64,000 bases of DNA. Origin: Trileptium ribeirensis. Its lineage: Eukaryota; Nematoda; Enoplea; Enoplida; Thoracostomopsidae. Under the pieces are notes generated by a model that did no database searches, had not been told where the DNA came from, and saw nothing but the letters and a program-made list of their open reading frames with translations. Below are positions 37,427 through 49,502 of the stretch, piece after piece; within the stretch, counting starts at the first letter, position 1, and each line of letters begins with the position of its first letter. Both the position numbers and the translations under genes were made by a program. The DNA lies in contig JASANE010003960.1 in NCBI GenBank assembly GCA_030248225.1, positions 1-64,000 of the forward strand. The letters run 5' to 3'.

Positions 37427-39297
37427 AACCTTTCTTTGTATGTTATAAACTAAATATGTTATGCGTAATCTGTCACATAATCGGCTAGCAGAGTAACGCT
37501 ATGCTCTTTCGATACGTTCAATGTCTGATAGCAAACCAGGAAACCAAACTGAACTAGCATATTCTAAAATTGGTCGTACATAACTTTAAATAGTCTTAGC
37601 CTTTCTTTGTACGTTATAAACTAAATATGTTATGCGTAATCTGTCACATAATTCGCTAGCAGAGTAATGCGGCGTTCACGTTATAATGTCCCCAACGTTT
37701 GGAACTTATGTACACCACACAGTGTCAGGCACACTGTTGACAACAGGGTGTCTTAGACACCCCCATGTTTTTAATAAATTTTTTCAAAGGTAGCTATTTA
37801 CGCGTATTACCACTTCTCGACAGTGTCAAGCACACCGTGTTTGCTTGCAGTTTTATTGACAATGTGTGGCATCATTTCACCAGCTTTCATTGGCCTAAAT
37901 ATAAATATCGAAAATTTAGAAAAAATACACAAAACCGTTCACTAATAAACAGCATTATCTACATACAGTGTTTGTTACAGTTAATTCGCGCCAAATTGGT
38001 AGCTAAGGGTGTGTACGACACTGTAAAGAAAAAAATATAGTAGCTAGGGGTGTGTCGTACATCCTCGGCAATTGATGTACAGTATGGGTGTCACTCTGAC
38101 TGTCTATACGGTAAGGTCGCGACTACAGGGGGTCAAAAGTTCCAAACAGCGGGGACATTATAACGTGAACGCCGCATAACGCTATGCTCTTTCGATACGT
38201 TCAGTGTCTGATAGCAAACCAGGAGACCAAACTGAACTACATATTCTAAAATTGGTCGTACATAACTTTAAATAGTCTTAGCCTTTCTTTGTACGTTATA
38301 AACTAAATATGTTATGCGTAATCTGTCACATAATCGGCTAGCAGAGTAACGCTATGCTCTTTCGATACGTTCAATGTCTGATAGCAAACCAGGAGACCAA
38401 ACTGAACTAGCATATTCTAAAATTGGTCGTACATAACTTTAAATAGTCTTAGCCTTTCTTTGTACGTTATAAACTAAATATGTTATGCGTAATCTGTCAC
38501 ATAATCGGCTAGCAGAGTAACGCTATGCTCTTTCGATACGTTCAATGTCTGATAGCAAACCAGGAGACCAAACTGAACTAGCATATTCTAAAATTGGTCG
38601 TACATAACTTTAAATAGTCTTAGCCTTTTTTTGTACGTTGTAAACTAAATATGTTATGCGTAATCTGTCACATAATCGGCTAGCAGAGTAACGCTATGCT
38701 CTTTCGATACGTTCAATGTCTGATAGCAAACCAGGAGACCAAACTGAACTAGCATATTCTAAAATTGGTCGTACATAACTTTAAATAGTCTTAGCCTTTC
38801 TTTGTACGTTATAAACTAAATATGTTATGCGTAATCTGTCACATAATCGGCTAGCAGAGTAACGCTATGCTCTTTCGATACGTTCAATGTCTGATAGCAA
38901 ACCAGGAGACCAAACTGAACTAGCATATTCTAAAATTGGTCGTACATAACTTTAAATAGTCTTAGCCTTTCTTTGTACGTTATAAACTAAATATGTTATG
39001 CGTAATCTGTCACATAATCGGCTAGCAGAGTAACGCTATGCTCTTTCGATACGTTCAATGTCTGATAGCAAACCAGGAGACCAAACTGAACTAGCATATT
39101 CTAAAATTGGTCCTACATAACTTTAAATAGTCTTAGCTTTCTTTGTACGTTGTAAACTAAATATGTTATGCGTAATCTGCCACATAATCGGCTAGCAGAG
39201 TAATGCTATACTCTTTCGATACGTTCAATGTCTGATAGCAAACCAGGAGACCTAACTGAACTAGCATATTCTAAAATAGGTCGTACATAACTTTTAA
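37427..39297 (-). repeat. 171-bp tandem array inside the LINE (8 copies, 57 codons each)
   Basis: The marker ggtcgtacataactttaaa recurs (with one-base variants) at 37573, 38254, 38425, 38596, 38767, 38938, 39109 and 39279, an exact 171-bp period apart from the interrupted second copy. Each unit encodes on the minus strand YVRPILEYASSVWSPGLLSD, IERIERA-stop-RYSASRL and DRLRITYLVYNVQRKAKTI. Every copy shares the same TAG where the 12-kb LINE copy has CAA (Gln), so the unit was already dead when amplified. Single-copy LINE sequence continues correctly on both sides. Confidence 0.95.
37668..38176. mobile_element. Harbinger-like non-autonomous element (509 bp) inside the LINE array
   Basis: The terminal inverted repeats begin TGCGGCGTTCACGTTATAAT. 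They are identical for 26 bp and similar for about 43 bp. A 3-bp duplication TAA flanks the element at 37665-37667 and 38177-38179. Intact repeat units show the empty site gagTAAcgc. A 3-bp TWA duplication is typical of PIF/Harbinger. A short frame inside encodes LIRAKLVAKGVYDTVKKK, which is shared with the copy at 58594. Confidence 0.88.
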
Positions 39298-40242
39298 ATA
39301 CATACAATAATGCTTGTCTGTTATTAGTCAGAAAACATCGAAATAAGTATTCGCAATCTCTAGCAAAACTCCCAAGTCCTTATAATAGCCACAATACCCT
39401 ACGGGCATGTTGACTATGTAATAAGTATTGCTATTATTTTGATTGCTGAGACGTATTTATAAACATAGTTCAACTTATATTTTTAGTTACTATACACTCG
39501 ATCATTTTTGAATATAATTAAGCGCTTATTGTAAACCTACTTTCGCCTGACTTCAATTATGATTTTCACAGCTTTTAGAAATCTTAATATCATCTGCAAA
39601 CACTTAATGTCTATTCCCGGTAATTAGTCACAAATATCATTTACAACAAAAAGGCAAGATTCTAAAGCACTTCCTTTAGGTATTCCAGATTTAACACAAC
39701 TTACTGTTGAACAGATCGAATATGTTTTAACAGAGAACGTTCTTTTATATAAAAAGGCCTTAAACCAATTTTGATCCAACCCGGCAATGCCATCCGCAAA
39801 AAGAATGTAGAATGTGACACAGTATCAAAAGGCTTTACATAATCTGTGTAAATTATGTCGACTGAGCCACCGGAATCAAGTATTGTTGACCAATTCATTC
39901 TGCACTAATTGTTTAGAAGTGGAACGTTGTTTTAAAAGTCCATGTTCAGACAGATTAATTAAATTATTAATCACAAGATGGTTTTTCAAAGAATCTGTTA
40001 CTATGCGTTCCATAACCACACCGCACATGGAAAGAAGCTAAATAGGCCTATATTTTCGTGGATTGGATGGGTCACCTTTTTGGAAAATAGATGTACCCAA
40101 AGCATGTATCTACAGTTATGGTAAATACAGATTTAAAACGACTGTTCAAAGATATGAGCCAGGGGTACACTTAGTACTCAATGTAATTTTTTGGTGAAAA
40201 ATTGATTAAATTCCTCCGGAGAAAAAACTTACTAGCCTTTGA

Positions 40243-40490
40243 AGATGATACGGAACGAAGGCCTGGGCGAAAACTATCTAACTAAACTCGCTTAAAATTC
40301 TTTTTGACTAATTTTTAGTAAACTTCCCCCATCTCCAACAAACACACTTTCGAAACAATCTGCTGAAGATGATACGCAACGAAGGCCTGGGCGAAAACTA
40401 TCTAACTAAACTCGCTTAAAATTCTTTTTTGACTAATTTTTGGTAAACTTCCCCCATCTCCAACAAACACACTTTCGAAACAATCTGCCA
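40243..40490. repeat. 121-bp tandem duplication within the LINE
   Basis: The segment gaagatgatacggaacgaag (about 40243) through aaacaatctgc is repeated from about 40364 with three small differences. It corresponds to a region upstream of the RT palm on the minus strand. Confidence 0.9.
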
Positions 40491-40799
40491 ATATGTTACA
40501 GCGCGATTCATCATCAATTATAGATAATCCTTGACTATGTTTGAGAATCCTAACGTTGCTATGTACATTGCTGTGATTGTTAACATATATCTAAATGAGT
40601 TCTTATTTTTCTTTGAGTATGAAATTTTGCTCTCATAGCGTGTACAAGATTTTAAAATTGCTTTTTTGAAGCAAACTATTTGTATTCTGTGTAATCATGT
40701 GTGAACCTAAATTTACGCCAAGCAATCTTCGTTTTGCCCAATAATTGCTTATTATATTTTGGAGACTTAAAATCGTTTTCTTCAGGTTTTTAATCAGTT

Positions 40800-42330
40800 C
40801 GCAAAAATTGCAGGCATGAGACAGATTTGTTCTGTATTTTAGTTAAATATTTAAAAACGGCAAAAAATTGGTGTGTAAAACAGCAGACAAGCAAGAATAT
40901 CAAGCTGAGAATGCAGTCGATGCTTAGAAATGTGTTTTTTCTTAAATCTGCGGCCAATATAACAAATATAGAATTAGAAGAAGCCGCATCCTCGATAACA
41001 AGGTTATATTTCGGCCTTATTCTCAACTACCGTCTGTAGTTGGGCCTTGTATCATTTAATTATTAAGATCACATGTCTAATTAAATACTTGACGACGCAC
41101 ATTTTATTTGTCATAACTAAGCAACACATTGCCGTATCATCTTCACCAATGACTAAAAATGTTCCTCTTCATAGGTTTTAGTACATATTTATGAATGTGC
41201 ACTTCTTATTTCTACTGTTAAATAATCTTTTTTAGCCATTTTACGTTACGTTATCTTTATAATATTATTTACAACAAGTGCATTTTTTGTGGAATAGATT
41301 AACCAATTTTGCTGAAGTTACTTTTAGCGAATGGTACGTAAATTCTGCATTTATGCTATTACACATTTGACTGACCTAGTCTCCGTTCGTGAATGAGAAT
41401 TGCTGAATCATCGTTCGAAATTAAAATTCTGTTAACAGTTCTATTTAGAATTTTAAATATCACTTATACGGGAATGCAGGATGATTTTAATCTCTAATTT
41501 GTAATATCATAAGTTGCCTGAGCATTAGTATCATTTATTCAAAATTTCAGACAATTTTAGTTCTTTCCCGGTAGCACACGTACCGTTTCCTGTTTACCTG
41601 ATATCTGATATTAAATTTATGCTCATGTGTGTTCAAACTTAACTCATACTTGGCATTTCACTACAACTTAGCAACAAATTAATACACATAGTTAAAACTA
41701 TGTCTTCGAAACTGCAACGATTGGGTTTCAGAACATTAGTTAATGCTAAAATTAAGACTTTAGCCAAGGCTTCTAAAGGTAATGATTTCTATTGTTTTTG
41801 ACATGCTAATCTTGTGCTATGGTCGTAAACAAAAATTGGCAACTTATTCAGCATTAAACTGTCATTTATTACCCCTTAGCGAAAATCTGTAATATGTTAA
41901 AACTGTAGTGATTGAGTTCCAGAACATTACTTAACTCTGAAGTTCGAGCTTTAACCATAGCACCAAAAATAAGCTGTTGTAATATTTTTTTGAAGTACTA
42001 AACCCGTCTCATGGTCATAAAAACCAGCCGACATGGTATCCAGCACTCACTTGTGATTGGCTATTTGTTAACGAAAATCAATAATATATAAGTTAAAAGC
42101 AGCTACCCCAGAAATTAAGACTGTATATTCATCTGATATTCCTGCTGTACATTATGTATAATTTATGTAAGTGATAAAGCTACTGGTAATTTTTTCGATC
42201 CCACGATTGGCAACATACATATAATTTTGACGTTACTGTATTCAAACTTGATCATCAAGCCATCATTAGACGTATGTAGAGAAATATGTGTGCTATTAAC
42301 AAGTATTAAAATATATACTTACCGCGGCAA
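40800..42330. other. intergenic, nothing recognised
   Basis: AT-rich sequence upstream of the truncated LINE. Two related blocks near 41690-41770 and 41900-41980 share motifs such as ttcagaacattagttaa, hinting at an old duplication. Confidence 0.4.
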
Positions 42331-42341
42331 TAACTCTTGTG

Positions 42342-42584
42342 CATATATGGCAGCGGTCGGTCATGCCGGGGGGGGGTCACGGCCATCGCAGGGGGTAACC
42401 CCCGCTGGCCGGCCAAATTTTCCTAGGGGGTTGGTCGTGAGGACCTTTTTTGGTCCTAGCAGGCATATTTTTTGCCTATGAGTTCAGTTTGCGGTCAGTG
42501 GAGTTCGGTTACCCACATGGCTTTTCGGCCTCGGGGGGGGGGGGTCCGGACCTCAGGGGGGTTACCCCCCTGCCGCCATATATG
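42342..42584. mobile_element. MITE with 8-bp target duplication and poly-G tracts (243 bp)
   Basis: The inverted ends are CATATATGGCAGC and CATATATGGCGGC (13 bp, one mismatch). A perfect 8-bp duplication CTCTTGTG occurs at 42334-42341 and 42585-42592, which suggests the hAT superfamily. The interior has G9 (42368-42376) and G12 (42533-42544) tracts and two GGGGGTAACCCCC-like palindromes, so it can form strong secondary structure. Confidence 0.85.
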
Positions 42585-42965
42585 CTCTTGTGGCTGCTGC
42601 AGATAAAACCTGCGGTCAAAACGTATCCACCATGAAAGTTGAAATAGTACTCCAAAGCCACAAAAGACTAGGATCATGTGCTCAATGTAGCTACTTCTGC
42701 AAGAATGTCTACTTCATTTAAACATAGTCGAGGGATCTTCTGAAAACTTAGAACCATGGACATTGACATATATAGCTAGTTCGGTTTATGGGTATGCCGG
42801 GTATTTTAAGATGTTAGCCACATAATTTAATGGCTAGTTACGCATTGTGCAGTACGTTTTTCTTGTGTGGCTGTGGCGGTTGTTGGGATTTCGTAACTTG
42901 ATGACGCTCTATAAATATATTTGAAATATATTATTGTGGAATTTAATATGGAGCACATGATTCGG

Positions 42966-43591
42966 TTCTTTTCCATTATCCCCCAGCCCGCGTTTGCCCA
43001 AAAATTGTCGGATTCTGGAAATTTTGTTATTTCTGTGATCCTCGAGACCTCACCAGATCAGTTCAACCAAAAAACTGAATTTTTATAATTTTAGATTTTT
43101 TCGGGTCCTGAGGGTTACTTCGGGGGAACGGGCACGGCGAAGTCGGCGGGGAAGGAAGACCCTGTTGAGCTTAACCCCCCCTTGGGAACCCAAACAATTT
43201 TTTGTTTAAAATTAAATTTTTATCCACCATTTGACGCGGCTAGGCGAGCTGAATCGAATGGTGATATTTTTATCGGGATCCGGTAACTGGATCCTAAGTT
43301 ATGGCCAAAAGCTATCAGAGGCTGAGAGGCTCAGCAATTCAACAGTTTTGGCTATAACTTAGGATACTTTTATCAAATTCCTTTAAATATAACACCATTA
43401 GACTCAGCTTGTCAAGCTGCGTCGAATGGAGGGTAAAAACCATTTTTAAGAAAAAAATCCCAGGGGAGATAAAAATTCAGTTTTTTGGTTGAAATGATCA
43501 GGGCAAGTCTCGCGAATCACAAAAATACCAAACTTTCCAGAATCTAACCATTTTTGGGCAAATGCGGGCTGGGGGGTAATGGAAAAGAACC
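42966..43591. mobile_element. fold-back element (about 625 bp) just upstream of the Pro-rich gene
   Basis: The left arm begins GGTTCTTTTCCATTA and continues through CCCCCAGCCCGC and AACCAAAAAACTGAATTTTT. The right arm is its reverse complement, ending GGGGGGTAATGGAAAAGAAC. The long arms are about 130 bp. Inner segments (ctaagttatggccaaaag and ttttggctataacttagg) also pair, so almost the whole element can fold on itself. No clear target duplication was found. It stops 64 bp before the start codon at 43655. Confidence 0.85.
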
Positions 43592-43654
43592 CATGTTTCT
43601 ATATGATTTTAGGTAAATAGAAATTTCTATTTATCGTAAACAGTGCGCTGCTAT

Positions 43655-45720
43655 ATGGCTGAGGTGGAAAATGGTGCCGTAGTCGAAGACGTGAATAACA
43701 TCGCCGCTGAGGGTAACGAAGGTGCACCAGAAAATGCTGATATACCGAAAGAATCATCTAAGGTAGCATCAGGGATTGAGTCAGGTAACGCTGAAAACAA
43801 CGCGGACGGTGATGCCACAGAAGATCAAGTAACAGAATTGACTACTGATGCAGGCCTTGGAGATAACAAAATTACGGCATCAAAAGACTCATTGGATGAC
43901 ATTGCCGATAGTGCCATGGACGAAGATGTTGCGCAAAATAAGGACGTAACGACCGACGCTAAACCAGATACAGCATCAAAAAGGGAAGTTGAGGACGAGG
44001 CTCCTAGTGTCAACGCCGAAGAAATTGTAGATCTATCAAATAAGGAACCGGAGGCAGCAGTGGGTGAGCAAAAGGCAGAGGGTGGCGATGCATTAAGTGA
44101 CCAAAGGTCTTTAGAAGAACTGAAGGCTGAGCCCGAAGTTACTGAACCCACACCTACTGAAGAAAATCCTGACGGTGAACAGAAAGCTGAAAATGTTTGC
44201 GTTAGTGCAGATTCTGCTAATGATAGTAAAGAGCCTAAAGAACAGGAAACAGACGCTAAATCTACCAGTCGGAGGTCGTCGTGTGCTTCAGTAACGCCGC
44301 TGCCTTCCAGGCCACCGGGATCAACATCAGATAGCAGAAAAAGTAGTGTGGCTGGCAATACCACAGACATCCCTCTAGCACCTGAAGAACCTGTTGAACA
44401 GGTAAATAGTCCCGCGCTGCAAGATTCAGCGAAAAGTCTACAGACCGATCAAGAAAAACAACCACCGGAAGATACCCCAGCTTTAAATGAGCCAACACCG
44501 CCGCCACCGAAAGAGCCAAGCCCTCCACCTCCGAAGGAACCAACACCTCCACCACCGAAAGAACCAACACCTCCGCCGCCAAAGGAGCCAACGCCACCGC
44601 CACCGAAGGAGCCAACGCCACCGCCACCGAAACAGCCAACACCGCCGCCGCCTAAGGAACCAACGCCTCCACCGCCGAAGGAACCAACGCCTCCACCGCC
44701 GAAGGAGCCAACGCCTCCACCACCGAAAGAACCAACGCCTGCACCACCAAAGGAGCCAACGCCTCCACCACCGAAAGAACCAACGCCTCCACCACCAAAG
44801 GAGCCAACGCCTCCACCACCGAAAGAACCAACCCCTCCCCCACCGAAAGACCCAACACCTCCTCCGCCAAAACAACCAACTCCCCTTCCATCCAAGGAGC
44901 CGTCACCTCCGAAGGCATACTCGCCCGTGCGCCAGGCGTCTCCGCCTCCGAGATCAGCATCTCGAGTCAGAATAATGGACCAAACCGAGACATCACCACC
45001 CGCAAGCAGCCGAGTACAAAGATCGGCAGATGTGTTTGCACCGCGACGTGTTCAAAGTTACGCGGCATCAACTGGATGGAGTGCTTCTGTTGGCGGATTT
45101 GGTTTCAGTCCGAGTGCAGGACTACAACGTAACGTCAGCACGACGTCTGTTTCGTCAATGACAAAAAGTAGCTACCCGGGCTACGGCGGCGACAGTGGCT
45201 ATATGTCGCGAGATCCCAGCTATAGATCTTCGTATGGCCTTGGTGTACTGAAAAGTAGCAGTCGTCCGCTGATAACAAGTTATGTTCGCGCTTTTGAAGA
45301 TAGATTTCCGTCCGTCGGATACGGAGGAGGTCGCACCACGGGAAGCGCCGTGTCAGCATCGTTCAAACAGTTCGACGAATACTTAGCGAAAAATCGACAG
45401 CGAAGTCGCTACCGACGCGATACATTCGAGCGAAACCGAAGTGATGTGCGTGCCGAAATTCGACGACTAAGTGGCAGCGAAGCTGTTGCAGCTCTCGCCT
45501 CATCTCGTGACTACTCGAAACCACAACCTATACAGCGAAGAGGGTATTCATTACCACCACGTGTGTCGCGACATACGACTAGCCGATGGGGTTCCGTTGG
45601 ATCTTATATTCCGCCAACGACATCTTCTTCGATGCTCGACTACTGTGCTAAAAAAGACTTGGAGCTGAGTCGTTCTCCATACTCAACCCGTTCGGTACAC
45701 CTTGCTTCAAAATATTCAGC
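43655..45720 (+). CDS. Pro-rich protein exon 1 (2066 nt)
   Basis: The start is the first ATG after an in-frame TAA at 43637; it reads MAEVENGAVVEDV. An acceptor-like ttttag (43607-43612) or cgtaaacag (43635-43643) could end a 5' UTR intron just upstream. The 24-bp coding repeats span 44489-44896. The second half contains SYPGYGGDSGYMSRDPSYRS, the more ordered-looking SFKQFDEYLAKNRQRSRYRR and VRAEIRRLSGSEAVAALASS. The frame ends at donor GTAAGT (45721) after two bases of an Ala codon. Several long antisense frames over the repeat are by-products of its 24-bp period. Confidence 0.9.
44489..44896 (+). repeat. 24-bp coding minisatellite (17 Pro-rich octapeptides)
   Basis: Tandem 24-bp units encode EPTPPPPK with a few substitutions. 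Third codon positions vary between units more than the residues do, which suggests the peptide repeat is maintained. PPPP-Lys runs are possible ligands for SH3, WW or profilin domains. Confidence 0.93.
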
Positions 45721-48700
45721 GTAAGTCAGTATATATAATCAAATTTGTTCGCTGAAAAGTTTGTATGATTCTTGAAAGATGTCCTGCGTTACAACAAGTT
45801 ATGCTGTATTTATCTTAAACAAATCAAACAAGCAATATATTTAACAAAAAGTGTTTCGATTAAGAAAATGTATCTTCGCGGATCAGAAGCTTAAACATAG
45901 AGAGCAGAACCCGTGACTTTATTGCACCGTGTTTGATTGAAATAAACGGATATTTTGTATACACCACACACATTTGCTTTCTGTTATTTGTTAAGGCAAA
46001 ATTGTTATTCGTTGCACGATGACTTGAATTGCAACGATGGTTTAAGTCGCAGACCAGCTGAATTTCATTCCCAATTTTCCTTCGCAAGATCTCGTGCAGA
46101 ATTTGAAGTGAGATTGAGCAACTAAAACTAAGAATTCTTCTTATTCTTTTTCATTAAGCTCAGTCTTATATCTCAAGATTGGGAGCCATTGAGCCAGGTA
46201 TACAACATCTGATCGGAGCATATGACCGTACTGTAAGCTAAGAATTGTTCTGTACTGTTCCAGATTTAGTATTTCGGGATAAACTATGAAGCGGAAACCT
46301 GTTGGACAGTACAACAAACTAGATACTACGATGGGACTGTTGGGTCAAAAACCACATATTTACAACCAATGCTAAACGAATTAACAACAATAAAATTATT
46401 TGCCAGATATCTTAAGTAATTCAGCGGAAAGGTACTACGGTAAGGTATTTACTAAGCTTTTGTATCCGCAACTTGTAATAAGCATAAGGTTCGGTTGTGT
46501 CAACGCTTCAGTTGTAAATGGTACAAACTTATACCATATAAGCTGTAACAAACACTTTGTCTTGACTGTGAATTTGGAAAAGGGACATTTCAGATTTCAC
46601 ATTTGAAGGATTATTTAATGCCTGAATTAATTTGGGTTTCACAAAATGATTAACAATGATATCTTGGCCAGAGGAATTGAAGCTGTACTGTATGACTGCA
46701 GGCGGCTATACGTAAACCGGTAAACTGTCTAGGAGCTGTGGTTCGACTACTCTTAATAAAACCTCGCAAAGCGAGCGAATAACAACGCCGTACAATTGAA
46801 GATGACACGAAAATCCAATAATCACAACGTTTTGCAATATGCACTGATATCGTTTGGTACCATCAGGTATCACTGGGTTAAATTTAACCCGTAATTCAAG
46901 GAAATACACAATCAACCGAGCTCACTTATGAATGTCCGATATAAAGTATGGTGCAATGCCTTAAATCATTTAAGATTTAATACATGACACGAAGTCAGAC
47001 GCAAATTTAATGGGAAACAGTTTAATTTCTTTCAATGCTAATATTATGAATATTTGAGACATTCATCTCAACGAATAGGTCTACATTACCTCAAATGCAG
47101 TGTTTGATAAGAAATGTGAGATGTCGTAATGATACTGAACTACCAATTGCTTGTGCGCAGCAAAGTGATAAAATGAATTTTTAACTTTCATTCAGACTGA
47201 CTTAATGGTGTTCACATTTGTTCAGGTATAAATAGTATACCGCTTCAACTGGGTTAAATTGAAAAATTAAGATTAATACGCTATTATAACGAAATATTGT
47301 GTATGTTGCGTTTAGCATATATATAATACTGAATGATTATATTTTGAAATTTGATTTATTAAAGGAGACTTGATGTTCACCTATTGAACTCAAGTTAGCA
47401 CCCTGAGATACAACTCTAGTTCTAAAACAGTAGAATATTTTAACAAGGTATACGAATACTAGGAATATAACTAGATTAAACGAAGATAGTATGGTATGCA
47501 AACTAAGCATGGGCATTGGGTAATAAATCTTTCGTAATCGGGTAACCGATTACCGAGACCGAAGAATATTATAAGGAGTCCTGACTAAACTATTCGGGTA
47601 CAGGTAACATACCCATCTACCCGAAAGTAACTACGATAGTACTCATAGGCCAGTTTATCCATCCAATTTTTGACGTGTTTTTGCCACGTTCAAGTTGTTA
47701 CCCAAACCTGTATCTAAAGTTTGTGGCCTGCCGCTTGAATTGTCTTATTTTGTTTTAATTTTATTTTTGACTTCAGCATGAAGAGTCTGCTGACATCTAT
47801 AAGCTTAGCATTAATGCTTCTGTTTATGCGGTTCATTCACAGGCATACTTAACAGGACATCCTCCGACCTATATAGATTAGCATCAGCAGAAACACGATG
47901 TAATAAAATGCAATATAAAATAAACATGACAGTCGGTTCAATTTTTGCCGGCCCCACACGACCTGACCCAGCAAGCCGTTGATCCCACCCGACTTCGTCA
48001 CAATATATAAAGCTAACACGCTCGTAAAAGAAAACAATTTATATTAAAAAATGGGATAACATTTAAACTAAAGATACATTATGAATTTAAAGACTTCAAT
48101 TCAAGGAAAACTTTATATAAGGGTTAGCTAGAATGTCTTGATTCGAAAATAGGAAAGCATGGTTTCACAGCTTTAACATCAACGAACCGATGCCATCGTC
48201 TGTGTAAGACATGATGGACATCGATAATACAAATGTGATGGTACTTAACGCTACCAACACATGTTTAATCGATGTCACCAAACTTCTTGTGCTGTACTTC
48301 CAAGCTACATTTCTAGAGAGTGTAAACTTTGCGATGTCTACATCTTCAATTTTACAGATGCAGTGATGATTCTGGGCAACTTGACACTGCTCGACTTAGC
48401 TCAGGTAACATCTGTTGAATAGCGTTGCAGCCAACTCCAATCGTAGCGCAAACAAAATAACGTGACGGAAATCCGCTTTTGGAATAGAATTCTGCGGCCG
48501 ACATTTTTAAAAGACTTTATTTAGAAAAAATATTGGCGGCCATGGAACTAACATTCTATTTTAGCATCTACCCATTAAATTTAAACTTTTTACAACCAAA
48601 CCTTTTATAGAAATATGTGTCAGTCAGGCTTTTTAGTTTTTGATTTGATAATAGCTAAAAAATCACGTCACCAGTATTTTAAATATATCCATGCCACGTA

Positions 48701-49336
48701 GAAAACTGCTGTCTGCTTGTAATGACGAAGTGGTTAACTTTTCAGTACTTTTAATGATTTTTGAGAACCGGTAACTTTTTCTGTCGTAATTGTGACGACA
48801 TTTTGTATCACAAATAATTTCATTTTATGTAAAAACCTTTTTTTATGCATATATCATATGTTAAATTACTATAAATTACCAACTTCAATAGAAATAACAA
48901 TATAAAAATGAATTAAATATGTGTACAAAACATTTTCTGGTCAAACGGTGTGATATAATAACATTTTATGCAACCCTCTCAATGTCTAGTATATGTATAT
49001 GCCCGATGAAGTGTCTGCAGATACTCAATACACTCTTGGATTCCCGACAAGTCGGCAATGCGGTTCTGGGTACCCGTGCATCAGTGCTAACGATTTAGCG
49101 AAGCTAAAATAGTAATGCTAACAGCACTGTACAGGAAATGAATGCTTAAAAATATCTTTTCAAAATTAATTTCCAATTTATGGCTGACAGTATTGCTTGG
49201 GTCAGTCAGATCATGCGATCTCGAATGGTGGTTTGTAAAATGCACTGTCAAATAACTATTATATTAAGTAAACTAATTAATTTAAATTTATTTACTAATA
49301 ATTGTAATCATAAATATTGGGCGTAAAAAATTTCAG
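45721..49336. other. intron 1 of the Pro-rich gene, little recognised
   Basis: A 3.6-kb intron. A patch at 47505-47660 repeats GGGTAAC/GGTTACC-type motifs (cgggtaaccgattaccgag) and may be a small transposon remnant, but its ends could not be set. Nothing else was supported. Confidence 0.45.
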
Positions 49337-49502
49337 TGGCGTCCCTCATGGAAGCAGTTACCGAAGCAGTTCGATGGTGTCGAGGACTGGTGGTGCGATA
49401 TCAGACTACGGTTTGTCAAATGTAGTAAATAGCGTTGATCGCTTCGTAAAACAGTATACAACATCGAATTATTCGTCTTCGGGTTATCAACATCGGAATA
49501 TG
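49337..49502 (+). CDS. Pro-rich protein exon 2 (166 nt)
   Basis: The acceptor is tttcag and the donor gtaagc. It completes the Ala codon and encodes GVPHGSSYRSSSMVSRTGG, AISDYGLSNVVNSVDRFVKQ and YTTSNYSSSGYQHRNM. Ser/Tyr-rich composition continues from exon 1. Both phases fit. Confidence 0.88.

Larger units (their letters stand above)
37150..40800 (-). mobile_element. decayed CR1-like LINE, ORF2 remnant with internal tandem expansion
   Basis: Reading the minus strand from high to low coordinates gives ORF2 blocks in order: SPKYNKQLLGKTKIAWRKFR (about 40770-40705), an ADCFESVF-like block (duplicated at 40243-40490), PLAHIFEQSF (about 40160), RT motif A DIIYTDYVKPFDTVSH (about 39840), motif B GIPKGSALES (about 39680), motif C ADDIK (about 39590), RCFLTNNRQALL and YVRPILEYASSVWSPG (about 39300), then ELRRFYYELIVVYKMLHRLI (about 37400) and DIWNNLPELLDG (about 37215). 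Frameshifts and stops break the frame throughout. The endonuclease region is absent, so the copy is 5'-truncated. Confidence 0.9.

Noticed and set aside
37427..39297. 171-bp period resembling primate alpha satellite
   Set aside because: The unit is clearly LINE ORF2 sequence; the shared length is coincidence.
44262..44975. Long antisense and +1 frames (Gly-Val-rich, Arg-His-rich) over the Pro-rich exon
   Set aside because: By-products of the 24-bp GC-rich coding repeat; the sense frame has start, splice sites and continuing exons.
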